64,000 nt of DNA from Vitellaria paradoxa (Eukaryota; Streptophyta; Magnoliopsida; Ericales; Sapotaceae): the NCBI GenBank assembly GCA_019916065.1, contig CM034239.1, positions 39,642,419 through 39,706,418 on the forward strand, written 5' to 3'. The stretch's first letter is position 1. Each line of letters begins with the position of its first letter. The notes under the pieces were generated by a model. The model was given only the letters and a program-made list of their open reading frames with translations. It searched no databases and was not told the origin of the DNA. The position numbers and the translations under genes are program-made. Shown here in pieces: positions 1 through 11,200 of this stretch.

Positions 1-754
1 AGTCTATTCCATAGCTGACCTGCTCTTCCAAGTTCATTGTCTTCTTTATATTTTAGATTCAGTTGGGAAGCAAGTTGTTCTTGAATTTTTCTGACATTTG
101 CATCTTTAGAGACAACTGCCGGCACGATTTCATCAAAAAGTCCATCTTTCTTCGCTTGTTTAGCAGCCTCTTCCACCAATGTTGTCTTGCCAGCCCCACC
201 TGGTCCATGTACCCCAATCAGGTTAACCTCCGAATCTTTCAATGCCCCCATGATACCACTGAAGACCAAAGCTCTTGATTTAAAATTCATGTAATCCCCT
301 GAAGATGCAAATTGCAGCAACTCCTCGGGAAAAGGAGCTGGATGTGCCACTGGCAACTTCTCAATTCACGCCCTTCATCTTTCAGAGTAATGATAGATGC
401 CTTCTTTTCTTCAGCTCCCTTACCCAGCCGGTAACGCCAGGTGAGGTCAGGACACCAGCACTTGAAGCACTTCTTGTTTTCGTTGACTTCGGATTCCAGA
501 AATTTGCCCACATCGTCTTCCATATTCTGCACATCCGTTAGCCACTTAGAAACATCAGCCTCGATTATTTCTGCGCAGTCTTTGGCTCTGTCCACCCTTC
601 CTTGGATCCTTGTCTTCTCGTCTTTGAGTTTTTCAACTTCAGATTCAAGTTCCTGGATCTTTTTCTTGTAACAAATCAAATAACCAAAATGACGCCCAAC
701 TGATTCCTTCAGGGGATTTATGATATGATCTGCAATCATTGAGACAATCTCCAT
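1..754 (-). CDS. CC-NB-LRR disease resistance protein, RPS5/At4g27190-like, N-terminal part, frame broken
   Basis: Intracellular immune receptor of the coiled-coil NB-LRR class, which senses pathogen effectors or guarded host proteins. The ATG at 754 opens about 130 codons of heptad-rich coiled coil (MEIVSMIADHII start; KKKIQELESEVEKLKDEK; WLTDVQNMEDDV), typical of the RPS5-like N-terminus. Near 361-367 the frame shifts: the first frame runs on to a stop at 287, while the family continuation (EKLPVAHPAPFPEELLQFA, then IGVHGPGGAGKTT at about 180-216) lies in the frame reached if one base is missing. From there it is open to the left edge, through the VSKDANVRKIQEQLASQL segment. The P-loop reads GPGGAGKTT where the family usually has GMGGVGKTT. 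The start is chosen because the coiled coil begins there with no upstream extension. The break sits in a TT that would be TTT in relatives, so it may be a sequencing error. NB-ARC motifs beyond the P-loop region and the LRR are outside the window. Confidence 0.88.
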
Positions 755-1900
755 ATTGCCTTTGATTTTTCACCTTCTTTGTATTTTTTCCTTGTTACTG
801 ATGTTCCTTCACTTATTTTTGGTCCTTCCTTTTCCTTTAAATTGAGATGTGAAACCGTTTGTTGCAGGAGGAGGTATTAAGTCTACCTCTGCATTGTAAA
901 AGAGAGAATCAAAACCTTAACATCTCAAAAGAGAAAATAACCCGCATATTTTGTTGAATCACCGTTTGTTGCTAAATAAAAAACAGATACATTGGGGCTA
1001 TAAAATAGGAAAAACACACAAATTCTCCATTTTCTTTCACAAAATCTTCGCTTCTTTTCGTACCATGTTGATGAATGACCATAGCTGCACTTTTTTATGA
1101 AGTGCACTAATGCTTTGTCATATACTTAATCAATGTGAAATGAGTTCATAGATACTTAAAATGAACCTACTTAGCTATTGCTATTACGAACTAAATTTAA
1201 AACCATATTTCAAAGAAATAAAATTTAAGAACACAAAAACATTTCTAAATAATAAGTAGACTAGGAAAAAGGTTATAAGTTCTTGAATACTAGTTAAATT
1301 TAAAGAAAAATGAATTTGTATCACAGTAACAATGTTTAATATATTTTAAATTTAAAAACACAAAGAAAAGTCTGAATATTAATTAGGTTTGGGAGTAATT
1401 TTTTTTAAATTTAAATTGATTGTGTTGACCATTAGGTTGAATTACCATTTAATAATGCTCAAAATTTGAGTTATTTTTATTTGAGTTATATTTATAAAGT
1501 ACAATATACAACGTAAGATTGATGATGATGATAATAATATTAATATTAATAATAATATTCTTAATTTGATTATTTTTATGATATCAATCAAAATTTTATT
1601 TTAATACAATTAAGAATAATAATATTTCTAGATCAAGTTAATTTGCAAAATCAGTTAATAATTAAAAAAATAATAGCGTATAGTGAAGTTGACAAACGTT
1701 AAAGAAAAAAAAAAGAAATTGTGCCAATTAGAAATATTTGAGATTTAATAAATATTATAGAATCAAGGTTGATCTTTAAGATTGAGTAGAACCAAGATTT
1801 GGTAAAAATAAATAAATAAATTTTTAGTACTTATATAGAAGCCTAAATTTGATCAATTCTACCAACTTATTAAAACTCATAAAAATTTAATATCCAATAC
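755..1900. other. 5' flank of the left resistance gene, then AT-rich intergenic DNA
   Basis: 755-1100 is the presumed leader and promoter of the minus-strand CC-NB-LRR gene. A TATA-like TATTTTATAG can be read on the minus strand near 1005, but I cannot show that it is used. 1150-1900 is AT-rich and already shows fragments related to the repeats at 2.1-6.1 kb, such as the stretch at 1735-1890 that recurs at 2697-2840 and 5870-6010. No gene is seen. Confidence 0.5.
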
Positions 1901-2984
1901 AAAAATAATGTGTTGGGCTTCTTTTTCCCCCTCCTAATTATAATTCCCAATCTTATGTGGCATACTATAACACTCTCTATTCTACTTTTTATTTTTATAA
2001 TTTTTTTAATTCAAAACTTTCTCACTCCTCATTCACAAAACTCTTACTTTCTTTTGTCTCACATTAATAGATGATTAGAACTTTAATTTTATTTTTCTCC
2101 TTCTATAAAGCCACTAAAATTGTGGTATAAGTTCATGAAATGGGTATACTTGCCTATTGGTTCATTCTGATTGTAAAATTTACATATTTCAGTTAAATTT
2201 AAAAAACATAGATAAAAAATGCCTAAATGATATTAGACTTGGGAAAAGTTTTAAAAATTTTTACATATTAAATAAATTTAAAAGATCTAAAAAAATTAGT
2301 TTCTCTCATAATATCAACACTTACAGTAGCAAACTTTATATGTTTCAAATGAATTAAATTTTAAAAAACACAAAAAATGCCCAAAGTCAAATTAATTAAA
2401 TCTAAAATGACAAGAAAAAATGTCTAAATAATAACTAGACTTAAGAAAGGGCTTAAAAATTACTAAATATTAATTAAAATTAAAAAATTTAAGAAATCTA
2501 ACGTCTCTCACAATAACAACCCTTAGTATATTTTAAATTTAAAAACATAGAGAAACAATGCGTAAATGTTGATTGGCTTGGGAAGTATTTTTTCCATAAA
2601 ATTTTTTAAATTTAAATTGGTAATGTTGACCATTAAGTTGAAAAACTATTGAATATAACGTTTTGAAATAAAAGAAATCGGGCCAAATACATAAGTTTGA
2701 GATTTAATATATATTTTAGATCCAAGTTTGGTTTTTAGAATTGGCTCAGACTAAAATTTGATAGAACATAAGTTTTTAATATTCACTTATAAGTCTGGTT
2801 TTAATCAACTTTATCGGTTCATTAAAACTCACATAAAAAAAATGAAAATATGAAAAAACAACTAAATAATTTTTATGAAATTATGCAACTATTATTAAAT
2901 GTATTTTATAACATATTTAAAACATATTTTTTTACTCTTGTAAAATGATATATAATCCCGTGCATCGCATGGGTCAACACTAAT
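1900..2984 (+). mobile_element. Non-autonomous Helitron-like element, 3' end recognisable
   Basis: The right end at 2956-2983 has the Helitron 3' signature. It is a GC-rich hairpin (CCCGTGC-ATC-GCATGGG, one mismatch) followed a few bases later by CTAA and then T, fitting the CTRR-T rule. No terminal inverted repeats or target duplication are visible, as expected for Helitrons, which insert between A and T. The body is AT-rich and non-coding. The left border is uncertain and is placed where homology with the next unit begins (a pyrimidine-rich stretch, then CACTCTC near 1970). Confidence 0.45.
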
Positions 2985-3558
2985 ACATATATTAAAGTTG
3001 TGTTTTTTTATTATTTTTCCTTCATTCCAATCCTACATGGTACTCTTCTATTTCTTTCGCTCTTCTTCTCCTCTCTTTTCATTCACAAAACCTTTACTTC
3101 ATTATGTCTCACATCAATAGATGACTATAACTCTACTTTATCTTTTGTATATATAATAACTAGAGTTATAGCATGTGATCTTAATCAATGTGAAGAGCCT
3201 TGCTTATTGATTCATTACATTTGTAAAATTTACATATTTCAAATGCATTAGAGATTAAATTTAATACACAATGAACAATTCCTAAATAATAATTAAGTTT
3301 GAAAATGGTTTAAAATTTACTTTTCTCACACTAACTACTTTTAATGTTTTTTAAATCTTAAAATACAAAGAAGAAATGCTTAAATATTAACTAGATTTGG
3401 GAATAATTTTTTGAAATTCCAATTTAAAATTTAATTAGGTAAAAATGCTTAAATATTAATTAGGCATTTTGGAGTTTTTGTTTTTTTTAAATTTAAGTTG
3501 GTCAATATTGACTATCCGATTCAGTATTTGAATTATTTTTATTAAAAAATAACGCACA

Positions 3559-3594
<36 letters not shown>

Positions 3595-6149
3595 TTTAAT
3601 TTGAGTTATTTCTACAAAAAGAATCAAGAACTTATTTTAATTAATCAATTTATCTATATCCATATACATATATAAAGTTGTACAATTCTTTAATTTTTTT
3701 CTCATTAAATCAAATTTTATGTGACACTCTCCTATCCCCATCATTACACTTTTTATTCTTATTTTTTATAAGTCTTTGAATACAATAATCTCTCCACATT
3801 TTTTCAAAACTCTAGCTTCTTATTCACAAACTTCCTTTTGTCCTATATCAGTAAATGACCACAATTCCAATTTTTCTTTTGTTTATAAAACCACTATGGT
3901 TGTGACTTATGATCTTAATCAATATAAGATACGTTCGTGGGTTCTTAAATGGACTTTCTTGTTTGTCTACCATAGTTATAAATTTACATATTTAGAAAAG
4001 AAATGCATAAAAAATGCCTAACCATTAAGCTGCCATTTGGAGCTCAAAATGTTAGAATAAAATGTTGTTTAGGTTCTTTTGTGGCGTTTAGAGTGTAAAC
4101 TAAAGTCAAAAAAATAAATAAAGATAAATAGTTCTATTCTAATGACTTGGACAGACACTTTTTAATTTTCTGTGTCAGAATTCTTTGAAATTTGTAAAAA
4201 TGTTATTGGGATTTGTAAAAATTTTATTGAAATTTTTTAAGATTTGTTGGAATTTGTAGAGATATTAAATTTATACAAATTTATAGAAATTCAGAGTTTG
4301 AGGTATAAAAAGTTTTGTAGGGAACAGTAGGAAATTATAGAAATTTTTGTAGCCTTTCGGAACTCCAAATGCGCCCCAATTAGGCTTGCAAAAGGGTATA
4401 AAAATTATTAAATACTAATTAAATCTAAAAATAAAAATTATTTAAAAATTCTAATTTCTCTCACAATAACTATATTTATTATTTTTAAAATTTAAAAACA
4501 CAAAAAAGCCAAAATATTATTTAAAAATTCTAATTTTAAATTTGAATTAGTCATGTTCACCATTTAGTTGACAAACAGATTAATAATACCTAATTTATTT
4601 TTATAAATACATATTACAATATACATACACGAAAGTTGTATAATTTTTTTTCATTAATATCCTATATGAATTGAGTCAAATGAAAAGAAAAAAAAAAGAG
4701 AAACAAAATTGGAATCCATTCCTTATTTATGCGTTTTTTAAGGAAAAAAATACAAAGAAATGAGGAAAAAAATGAAGAGAAAAGTAAGTGTTAAAATTTT
4801 AAAATATTCATCCATCCAAAAGTGGACAAAAATGGAGAGAAGAAAAAATGAATTAATAAAAATTTCAAATGACATATTTTCTTATAAAATAAAGAATAAA
4901 AAAATTAAAAACATGTCCTAGAGCTTATTATATCGATAATCTTCTAACTTCTTAAACAATTTAATAGTAAAAAATAATACAAACTTTTTTTTTTCTTTCA
5001 TTTCTTCTCAACTCACAAATAAAGGAAAAGAAAATAATTATTTTTCTCTCCTAAACTCTCAAATAAAAAAAAAATGTACTATCACTTGTTTTTTTACTCC
5101 TCTCTCCTAACTAATCTTTTCTTTTGTTTTCTTTTCTTCTTTCTCTTAAACTCACAAATGAAGCATAAAGCAAACCCTAAGTGCATTCTCCCAATTTATC
5201 ATTTTAATTTTCCTTTTTTTTTCCTTAGAAATTTTGGAATTAAATACTCTCTCTTTTTTCTCCTATTTTTCTAGTACCGTCTTTTCTAATTGTACTTCAT
5301 TTTGTCCACATCGGTATATGACCACAATTTAATTTTTTCTTTTGTTCACTAGAATTGTGACATATGATCTTAAATAATGTAAAGTGAGCTCATGGGTTTC
5401 TAAAAATGTATCCAGTTGTCTATTTGTTTGTTCACTACAATTGTAAAATTTATATATTTAAAACACATGATGAGTTGATTTAAAAAACAAAGAAAATATG
5501 CCTAAATATTAATTATATAACTTTGAAAATAAGAAAGAAAAATGAATAAATATTAATCAATTGTGGAAGTAATTTTTCTTTAAAAAATTTCTAATTTTAA
5601 AATTAAATTAGTCATGCTAACAATTTGATTGAAAAATCTATGAATACTACTCAATATGTGAGTCATTTTTATAAAGTATAACGTGCGATTAAAAAAATAA
5701 TATTTTTTATTTGAGTTATTTTTATAAAATTATTTAAAAAATTATTTTAATACAATTAAAAATAATAATTTTTAACTTAAGTTAATTTTACAAAATGAAT
5801 TAAAAAAATAAGAACATATATTAAAATTGACAAATGTTTTCAAATAAAAAGGAGGTCAGACGATTAGTTATGTTTGAAATTTAATATATTCTAGATCCAA
5901 ACTTGATTTTTGGAATTAAGTCAGATCAAGATTTTGTAAAAAAAACAAATTTTTAGTACTCATATATGAGCTTATCTTTATCAACTTTATCGGATCACTA
6001 AAACTAACATAAATAAACAAATATAATATAAGAAAATAACTCAATAACTATTTTATGATATTACACAACTTCTATTAAAATATTTTATAATATATTAATT
6101 TTTTTTAAATATTATACAATTCTATATATTGCATGAGAACACTAGTTTA
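2985..6149 (+). mobile_element. Array of degenerate Helitron-like units
   Basis: Three or four further copies of the 1900-2984 unit follow head to tail. Each restarts with a short AT stretch and AAAGTTGT (2990, 3675, 4634), then a pyrimidine-rich block ending in a variant of TCACATCAATAGATGA (3107; weaker at 3845 and 5305). The next shared block contains GTAAAATTTACATATTTC (3223; similar at 2174), then repeats of AAAAATGCCTAAAT. The last unit ends near 6147 with a decayed hairpin and ACACTAGT, which also fits the CTRR-T rule. Short open frames here are AT-rich chance frames with no recognisable protein. A (AAT)n tract sits at 3561-3594. Confidence 0.42.
4028..4379. mobile_element. Tourist-like MITE with TTA target duplication
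   Basis: A 352-bp insertion interrupts one Helitron-like unit. It is flanked by TTA at 4025-4027 and 4380-4382. Its ends are inverted relatives: the left end has GCCATTTGGAGCTC and the right end, read in reverse, GCGCATTTGGAGTTCC. The interior is non-coding. TIR style and 3-bp TTA duplication are typical of PIF/Harbinger-derived Tourist MITEs. Confidence 0.6.
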
Positions 6150-7608
6150 TTATAAAAATGATGCGTCTTATCCCTAATTCAAGACCTACAACAATGGTTA
6201 TTTTACTGCACCAAGGAAAAAAAATTTGCAGAAGATTTTGATGGTTTAGTATTTTTTTTAACTAAAAAAAATTGATCCAATTAAAAAAGAAAAGCATCAC
6301 ATAGTCATAAGCACGAACATTCAATAGAGGTTTTTTTTTTTTTTTTTTTTTGGGAGGGGGGAGTGAGGTTAACTAGATTTTTGCCCTATCGACATTCATG
6401 TTGTTTTTAGTATACTATCTTGCAGCTTCAAATGCAATAATTTACCCCTCATGATTGCGCTATAGTGCATTTTTCAAAAATTTCCTCTAAATTAACTAAA
6501 ATTAATTTTATTTTAGCTCATAATATTTTTAAATGCAACCTTAATCCCTCATGGTCTAGGATTGAAGTTAACTATTGACAAAATCGATAGAGACAAAATC
6601 GATAGAAAATATATACACATATAGGCAACCTAGAGTACAAAACTCTCGTATTGTATGGTTTGGCAAGAGGTAAACGCAGAGGCCTTCCTTGTACAAGTAA
6701 AGAGATGCTTCCGATCTAATAGAAAATATAAAACAAAATAACCTTTCAACAAAACTTAGAAAAAAAAAAAAAAAACTTCATAACTAAAAAAAACCACTTG
6801 CCAAAAAAACTAAAAAAACAACCTTTGACCAACACCACTAGAAATAACTTTTACGAGTAATAAAAGAGAGATAAATAAGGATAGAAAAATGAAAATAAAA
6901 ACTTATGGTGCAAAAAGATATTATTTTAATTGATTGAAATTTTATTATAAATAAAAATATTTTAATTACTGTGTATGAAATCATAGTTAATTTAGAGAAA
7001 AAGTTAACAATTACACTGTTACAAGTGGTGGGGTGGGAGAAATAAGGACCAAAAAATAAAAATAAAATTTATGAGGCAAAAATTTATTATTTAAATTGAT
7101 TAATTTCAATAAAAAAAAAATTTTTCTAATTAATGTACATTAACTGTAACTACAAGGAGGATTTAGTTTGCATTTAAAAATACAAAGAGTTAAAGTGAAA
7201 ATGATCTTAAAACTTAGTTCAGTTGAAAAAGTTAAATAGTTGCACTTTAACACTTACCATAAGGAAGTTAAGCGTTGTATTTAAAAATGTAAGGAGGTAA
7301 ACCAAAAATGGCCTTAGGCTAAACTCAGCTCAGTTTTTCCCTCCTTCTCCCTCCTCCTATAAGGTATATAGAAATCGGTAATTTACAATTGCCACCCTAA
7401 AGATTTGGCTAATTACAAATAACAACCCTTAATATTTAATATTTGCACTATCATCCTCTATTTTGAAATGAATGTTAAATGAAAAGTAGTGGAGGTAATG
7501 TGGAAAAATATATAAGATGTTACTTTTATTCATTTTGACTATATAAAATGTTCAAAGCGCTATTGAGATCTTCAAATGCTATTAAAAATTTAAAAAAAAA
7601 AAGTCCTT
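6150..7608. other. AT-rich intergenic stretch with long T tract
   Basis: No gene seen. A T tract of about 20 bases at 6331-6351 is followed by GGGAGGGGGGAG. Repeated phrases (for example AAAATGCAACCTTAATCCC-like and TAAAAATGTAAGGAGG-like) at about 6530, 7170 and 7285 suggest diverged internal duplication of a non-coding sequence. Confidence 0.35.
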
Positions 7609-7690
7609 TGTAACACCCGATATTTATTTTTTACCCATAATTGAGATTTTCAACATAATATTTGGAACTAAGATTTTGTTTAGCTTGTTG
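7609..7690 (+). mobile_element. Possible LTR edge
   Basis: TGTAACACCCGATATTT at 7609 resembles the start of many plant Ty3/gypsy LTRs. Only about 80 bases separate it from reverse-transcriptase sequence in the opposite orientation, so if it is an LTR edge it has been truncated or split by nested insertion. No matching 5-bp target duplication was found at the LTR-end-like sequence at 13554-13564. Confidence 0.25.
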
Positions 7691-8215
7691 ATTTTATTTT
7701 ATTTTCTTGAGAATTTTCCCGAGTTTTTTTCGAAGGCACATTTGGTTGCGTTTAGTTGGCGAGGTGATCGGACATGGCTTTGCTTTTGATGACCATGTAA
7801 TCAATGAATACCTCGATTGTCCGCTCGATCTGAAACTGAACATCCTTGTGACTAGCCTTTGATTGGCAGCCTCAGTATTATTGAAGCCGAACGATATCAC
7901 TTTGTAGCAGTACATCCCCATGGAGTGATAAATGACATCGTCTCCTAATCAAGCTCAAACATGGGGATCTGATAATGTCCCAATAAGTATTAAGAAAGTT
8001 CATATCTCATGTCCCGGGGTGGTGTCAACCAGTTTGTTAATTTTCGACAAAGGAAAGAAATCCTTCGAGTAAGCCTTGTTGAGGCTAGTAAAGTCCACGC
8101 ATACCTACCATGTACCGTTTTTCTCTCTTACCACCACTTTATTGGAGAGCTACTTTGGGTATTTCACCTCTCAAATCACCCCTGCATCTAATAGTTTTCC
8201 GACATCCTCAATCAC
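7690..8215 (-). pseudogene. Ty3/gypsy reverse transcriptase remnant
   Basis: On the minus strand, across all three frames, this reads as the core of a plant Ty3/gypsy (Tat/Athila-like) reverse transcriptase, which copies retrotransposon RNA into DNA in cytoplasmic particles. Recognisable pieces in order are a VCVDFTSLNKAYSKDFFPL block near 8070-8120, a QIPMFELD block near 7960, an MSFITPWG block near 7920, and VFIDYMVIKSK near 7785-7815. The catalytic YIDD motif reads FIDY, losing one of the two metal-binding aspartates. Several stops and frameshifts separate the blocks. RNase H and integrase are missing, so the element is cut off at its 3' side. It is dead. Confidence 0.85.
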
Positions 8216-9000
8216 GACCTCAACATGTATGGGGGAAGACCTTCTCCCTTTCTAGACCATGACCTTTATGGTCGAGCAAGCATTCATCTTGTGGGACATA
8301 ATGACAAGGTTGATATCGGGCATCTCATAGGAGGTCAACGCAAAGACCTTTAGATTTTCCTTAAACAAATGCACAAGGGATTGTTTTTCCTAGTCGAGCA
8401 GGCTTTCCCATAGGAAGAACCTTTCTGGGACGGTTTCATAAGCAATGATAGATTCCAAGTCTTCAATTGTTTGTCCTTAGGGTTGTGCCCCACGTCCTCC
8501 AGCACATCTTCAAGTCCAACCGCTAATTTCACCTAGTTGGAGATGTTCTTTACCCCAATGGCTGCTGTGTAGCACTTCTTCAAGGCAACCTAATTCCCTC
8601 TTATTTCAAATATCCCTTAGGGAGCAAGGAATTTTAGCATCTTGCAGTAGGTAAATACGATGGCCTTCATCTTATACAACTAGGGTGGCCCATAATCACA
8701 TTGTACGAAGATGGGATGTCCTCCATCAGAAACTCGATTTGGAGCTCGACTACCCTACTTAAACTAGCAATGTGACTCTCCCTAACGTCCAAACGGGTAT
8801 AAAGCTGAAGCTAATTAGAGGACAGTTGGCTAGTGTGAGGTTGACCTTGGTTAGTTTGAGCTCCTTGAATAGATTATTATACATTACCTCCATAGAGCTC
8901 CCTCATTAAATGGGGCTTTGGCCCACCTGGCAATTGTCGATTCCACAATGAGAACTAGACATCATTATATGGTTGCAAGACACCCTCCAGGTCATCATCC
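8216..9000 (-). pseudogene. Decayed gypsy pol region between gag and reverse transcriptase
   Basis: By position this is where the protease and the N-terminal part of reverse transcriptase should lie. Codon-like, GC-richer sequence than the flanks continues without a boundary, but stops occur in every minus-strand frame and I cannot point to an intact active-site motif. It is assigned by context with the reverse transcriptase on one side and gag on the other. Confidence 0.5.
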
Positions 9001-10620
9001 GTGAAGGTAATCTCCTGCCTTGACTCAACCCTTGGTCACTTGTGGCCTTATGCTGGCATATCATTCACACTCAACATTTCTTTCAGATAAACAACTTTTT
9101 TTAGTTTTCTCGAGAGTTGATTTCGACTTTACAGGACTAGTATCTGAGGTGAACCACATAGATGACCCTTTAGGCTAGTCTTTCGTTGTAGTGACGTGGT
9201 TGGCTATCTTTAGTCGACCGAGGTTGTTGTTGTTACTCCTTTAACTTCTCTTCATTGATATAGTCGCGAACTAGCTCCTTAATACTTGAAGGCACTACAC
9301 TCTTTTGTTTGGTGCCCTTTCTCTCTATGAATGGAACAGCAGAACAAAGGGTTCCTTTGTGATTGGTCCCCCATCCTCCTTGGTCATACAAAGTATGACT
9401 GATCTCGGATCTTAGGAAGAATTTTGTAGATAGGGATCTTAAAGACTATATTCACTGCCCTGAACGCATCGTTCTTACCCTAATCCCTAGTCAGCATTTT
9501 CTTTCTATTGTGGACTTTCTCTTTCTTGGAGGCCTCCCTCTCGGAGCCTAAGCCTAGTCATCCACCTTAGAGTAATCATAAATATGGTTTATGAGGTCAA
9601 CGAGGCCTTCAACTGGTCTCTTTGTTAGCAACTACCACAAATTATCATCCCTTGAGAGGCTGAGCTTAAAGGCAGCCACAACAATCTATTCAGAACAAAC
9701 TTGTACTTCATTATAAACCTTAAAGTGTGCCGAGCCTAATCTCTCAGCCCCTCATTTCCCCATTAGCGCATCATCATCAGTGTGTCAACTATCTGGGGCT
9801 ATTTGCGTTGGCCATGAAACAGGCCACAAAGGCATCTACCAACTGGGACCATCAACTAATGGAGCTGGATTTCAGCTTATCTAGCCAATGCAAGCTATTT
9901 CCTCAGGCTAGAGGGGAAGACCTTGCATACGAGAATATTATAACTCCAGAGGGGTATGATCTATTTGTAGTGGTGAACAAGTCCTACTAGGTCCGCCTTC
10001 CTATCATAGTGTGTGAACCTCGGAAGCATAAACTTTTAAGGTGGCTCCATTTGCTCGATGCTATCTATAAATGGAGAGAAGGCAATCTAGCCTAGAATCA
10101 AATGGTGGGCAAAGTTTCCATCACGCTTCTACATGGTCAGTGAGTTAATTTATCACCAAGCCCTTCAGATCTGCCCTTGGCTGTTGCTCGGCTAGTTTGT
10201 TTTAGAAGTGGAGTTCTCGCTTAAACTAATCGTGCCTCACTTTGTCGGGAGTCTAAACTAGAGTGCCTCCCTAATTTTCTTTTGACTTGTGACTTCAATT
10301 TGTTTAAGTTTATATGAAATCTCCTACCTCACCTCAAAGTAGGACTACACCTCCTGCGTGCTCATCAGGAGCATTCAGGTTATTTGCGACAAAGGTGCCA
10401 TGGTAAGGTTGCCTCTCCATATCATGTGCTTGGATTTACGTGTGAATAAATCAAGTTGCTTCCTAAGGATCACTAGTTCTTGCTCCCTCAGCTTGATCTC
10501 CACCTGGTATTAGGTTAGGGTTATATTGTCGTAGCCCGGGAGGTCGCCATTAGCTCCACGATGACGATCCCCATGCATCCAATCCATTCAGGCCCCCCAG
10601 GCCCTTGAGATATTTTCAAC
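9001..10620 (-). pseudogene. Ty3/gypsy gag remnant
   Basis: Minus-strand sequence resembles plant gypsy gag, which encodes the capsid that packages retrotransposon RNA. The clearest piece is at 9800-9900, where a short frame reads SWSQLVDAFVACFMANANS, matching the conserved gag core around a Trp and an F-x-A-x-F helix. Stops and frameshifts interrupt it throughout. Base composition is markedly less AT-rich than the surroundings, marking the element's extent. Confidence 0.65.
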
Positions 10621-10739
10621 CTAAACTTGGGGGGAATCTGGGACTGTTTAATCTCAGATGTGTGGGCTACAATCTCTCTATGGCCTGTTGGTAAAAATGC
10701 TCTACTAATCTAGATTATCTTTACTAATAAAGTTTTCGC

Positions 10740-10790
10740 GAGAATGCTGATCGTTTCCCACAAACAATGCTAGTTGGAGTGTCAAAAAAC
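10740..10790 (-). other. Primer-binding-site region of the gypsy element
   Basis: Read on the minus strand, GTTTGTGGGAAACGATCAG follows directly after the presumed LTR end. It matches in style the CGTCTGTGGGAA stretch found just inside the 5' LTR of Tat-like plant gypsy elements. It fixes the element's orientation (5' end at the higher coordinate). Confidence 0.5.
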
Positions 10791-11200
10791 TCATGCTATC
10801 CTAAATGAACCATCCAATCAACACTCTATGAACAATGTGACTGGATGGTGATGATTATCTCAATTGGATTGTAAGTAAGTTCGGTCTCTTCTGTCCGACC
10901 ACTTGAAAAAGCTATCAACTGGGGGAGGTATGACCAAATATCCCTTCAACAGTAAAGTTTGCCTCACTGGAGAATAAAAGTGAGAGTAAACAAAACGGCA
11001 GATTTCTAGTATGGTTTTTACTGTCTAACATTTTCCCTTTGTATAGTTTGGTTTATATAATTATAGGTATAGACCCAATCTGCCACCCCAAGTATTGAAC
11101 CACATGCAAATAGGGGGAATGATGCTGAAACGTGGGCAAAGGCATAAAGAACAAAATAGTCCCCTCTTCTCCATGTTCATCATTGCAGACAAGCTAAAAG
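10791..11200 (-). mobile_element. Probable 5' LTR of the gypsy element, outer border unclear
   Basis: Sequence upstream (minus sense) of the primer-binding region, with no coding signal. I could not define the outer TG border, and no second LTR copy is present for comparison because the 3' end of the element is missing. Confidence 0.35.

Noticed and set aside
3561..3594. Regular (AAT)n spacing considered as a possible CRISPR-like or satellite array.
   Set aside because: It is a simple microsatellite; no spacer-repeat structure is present in this plant nuclear DNA.
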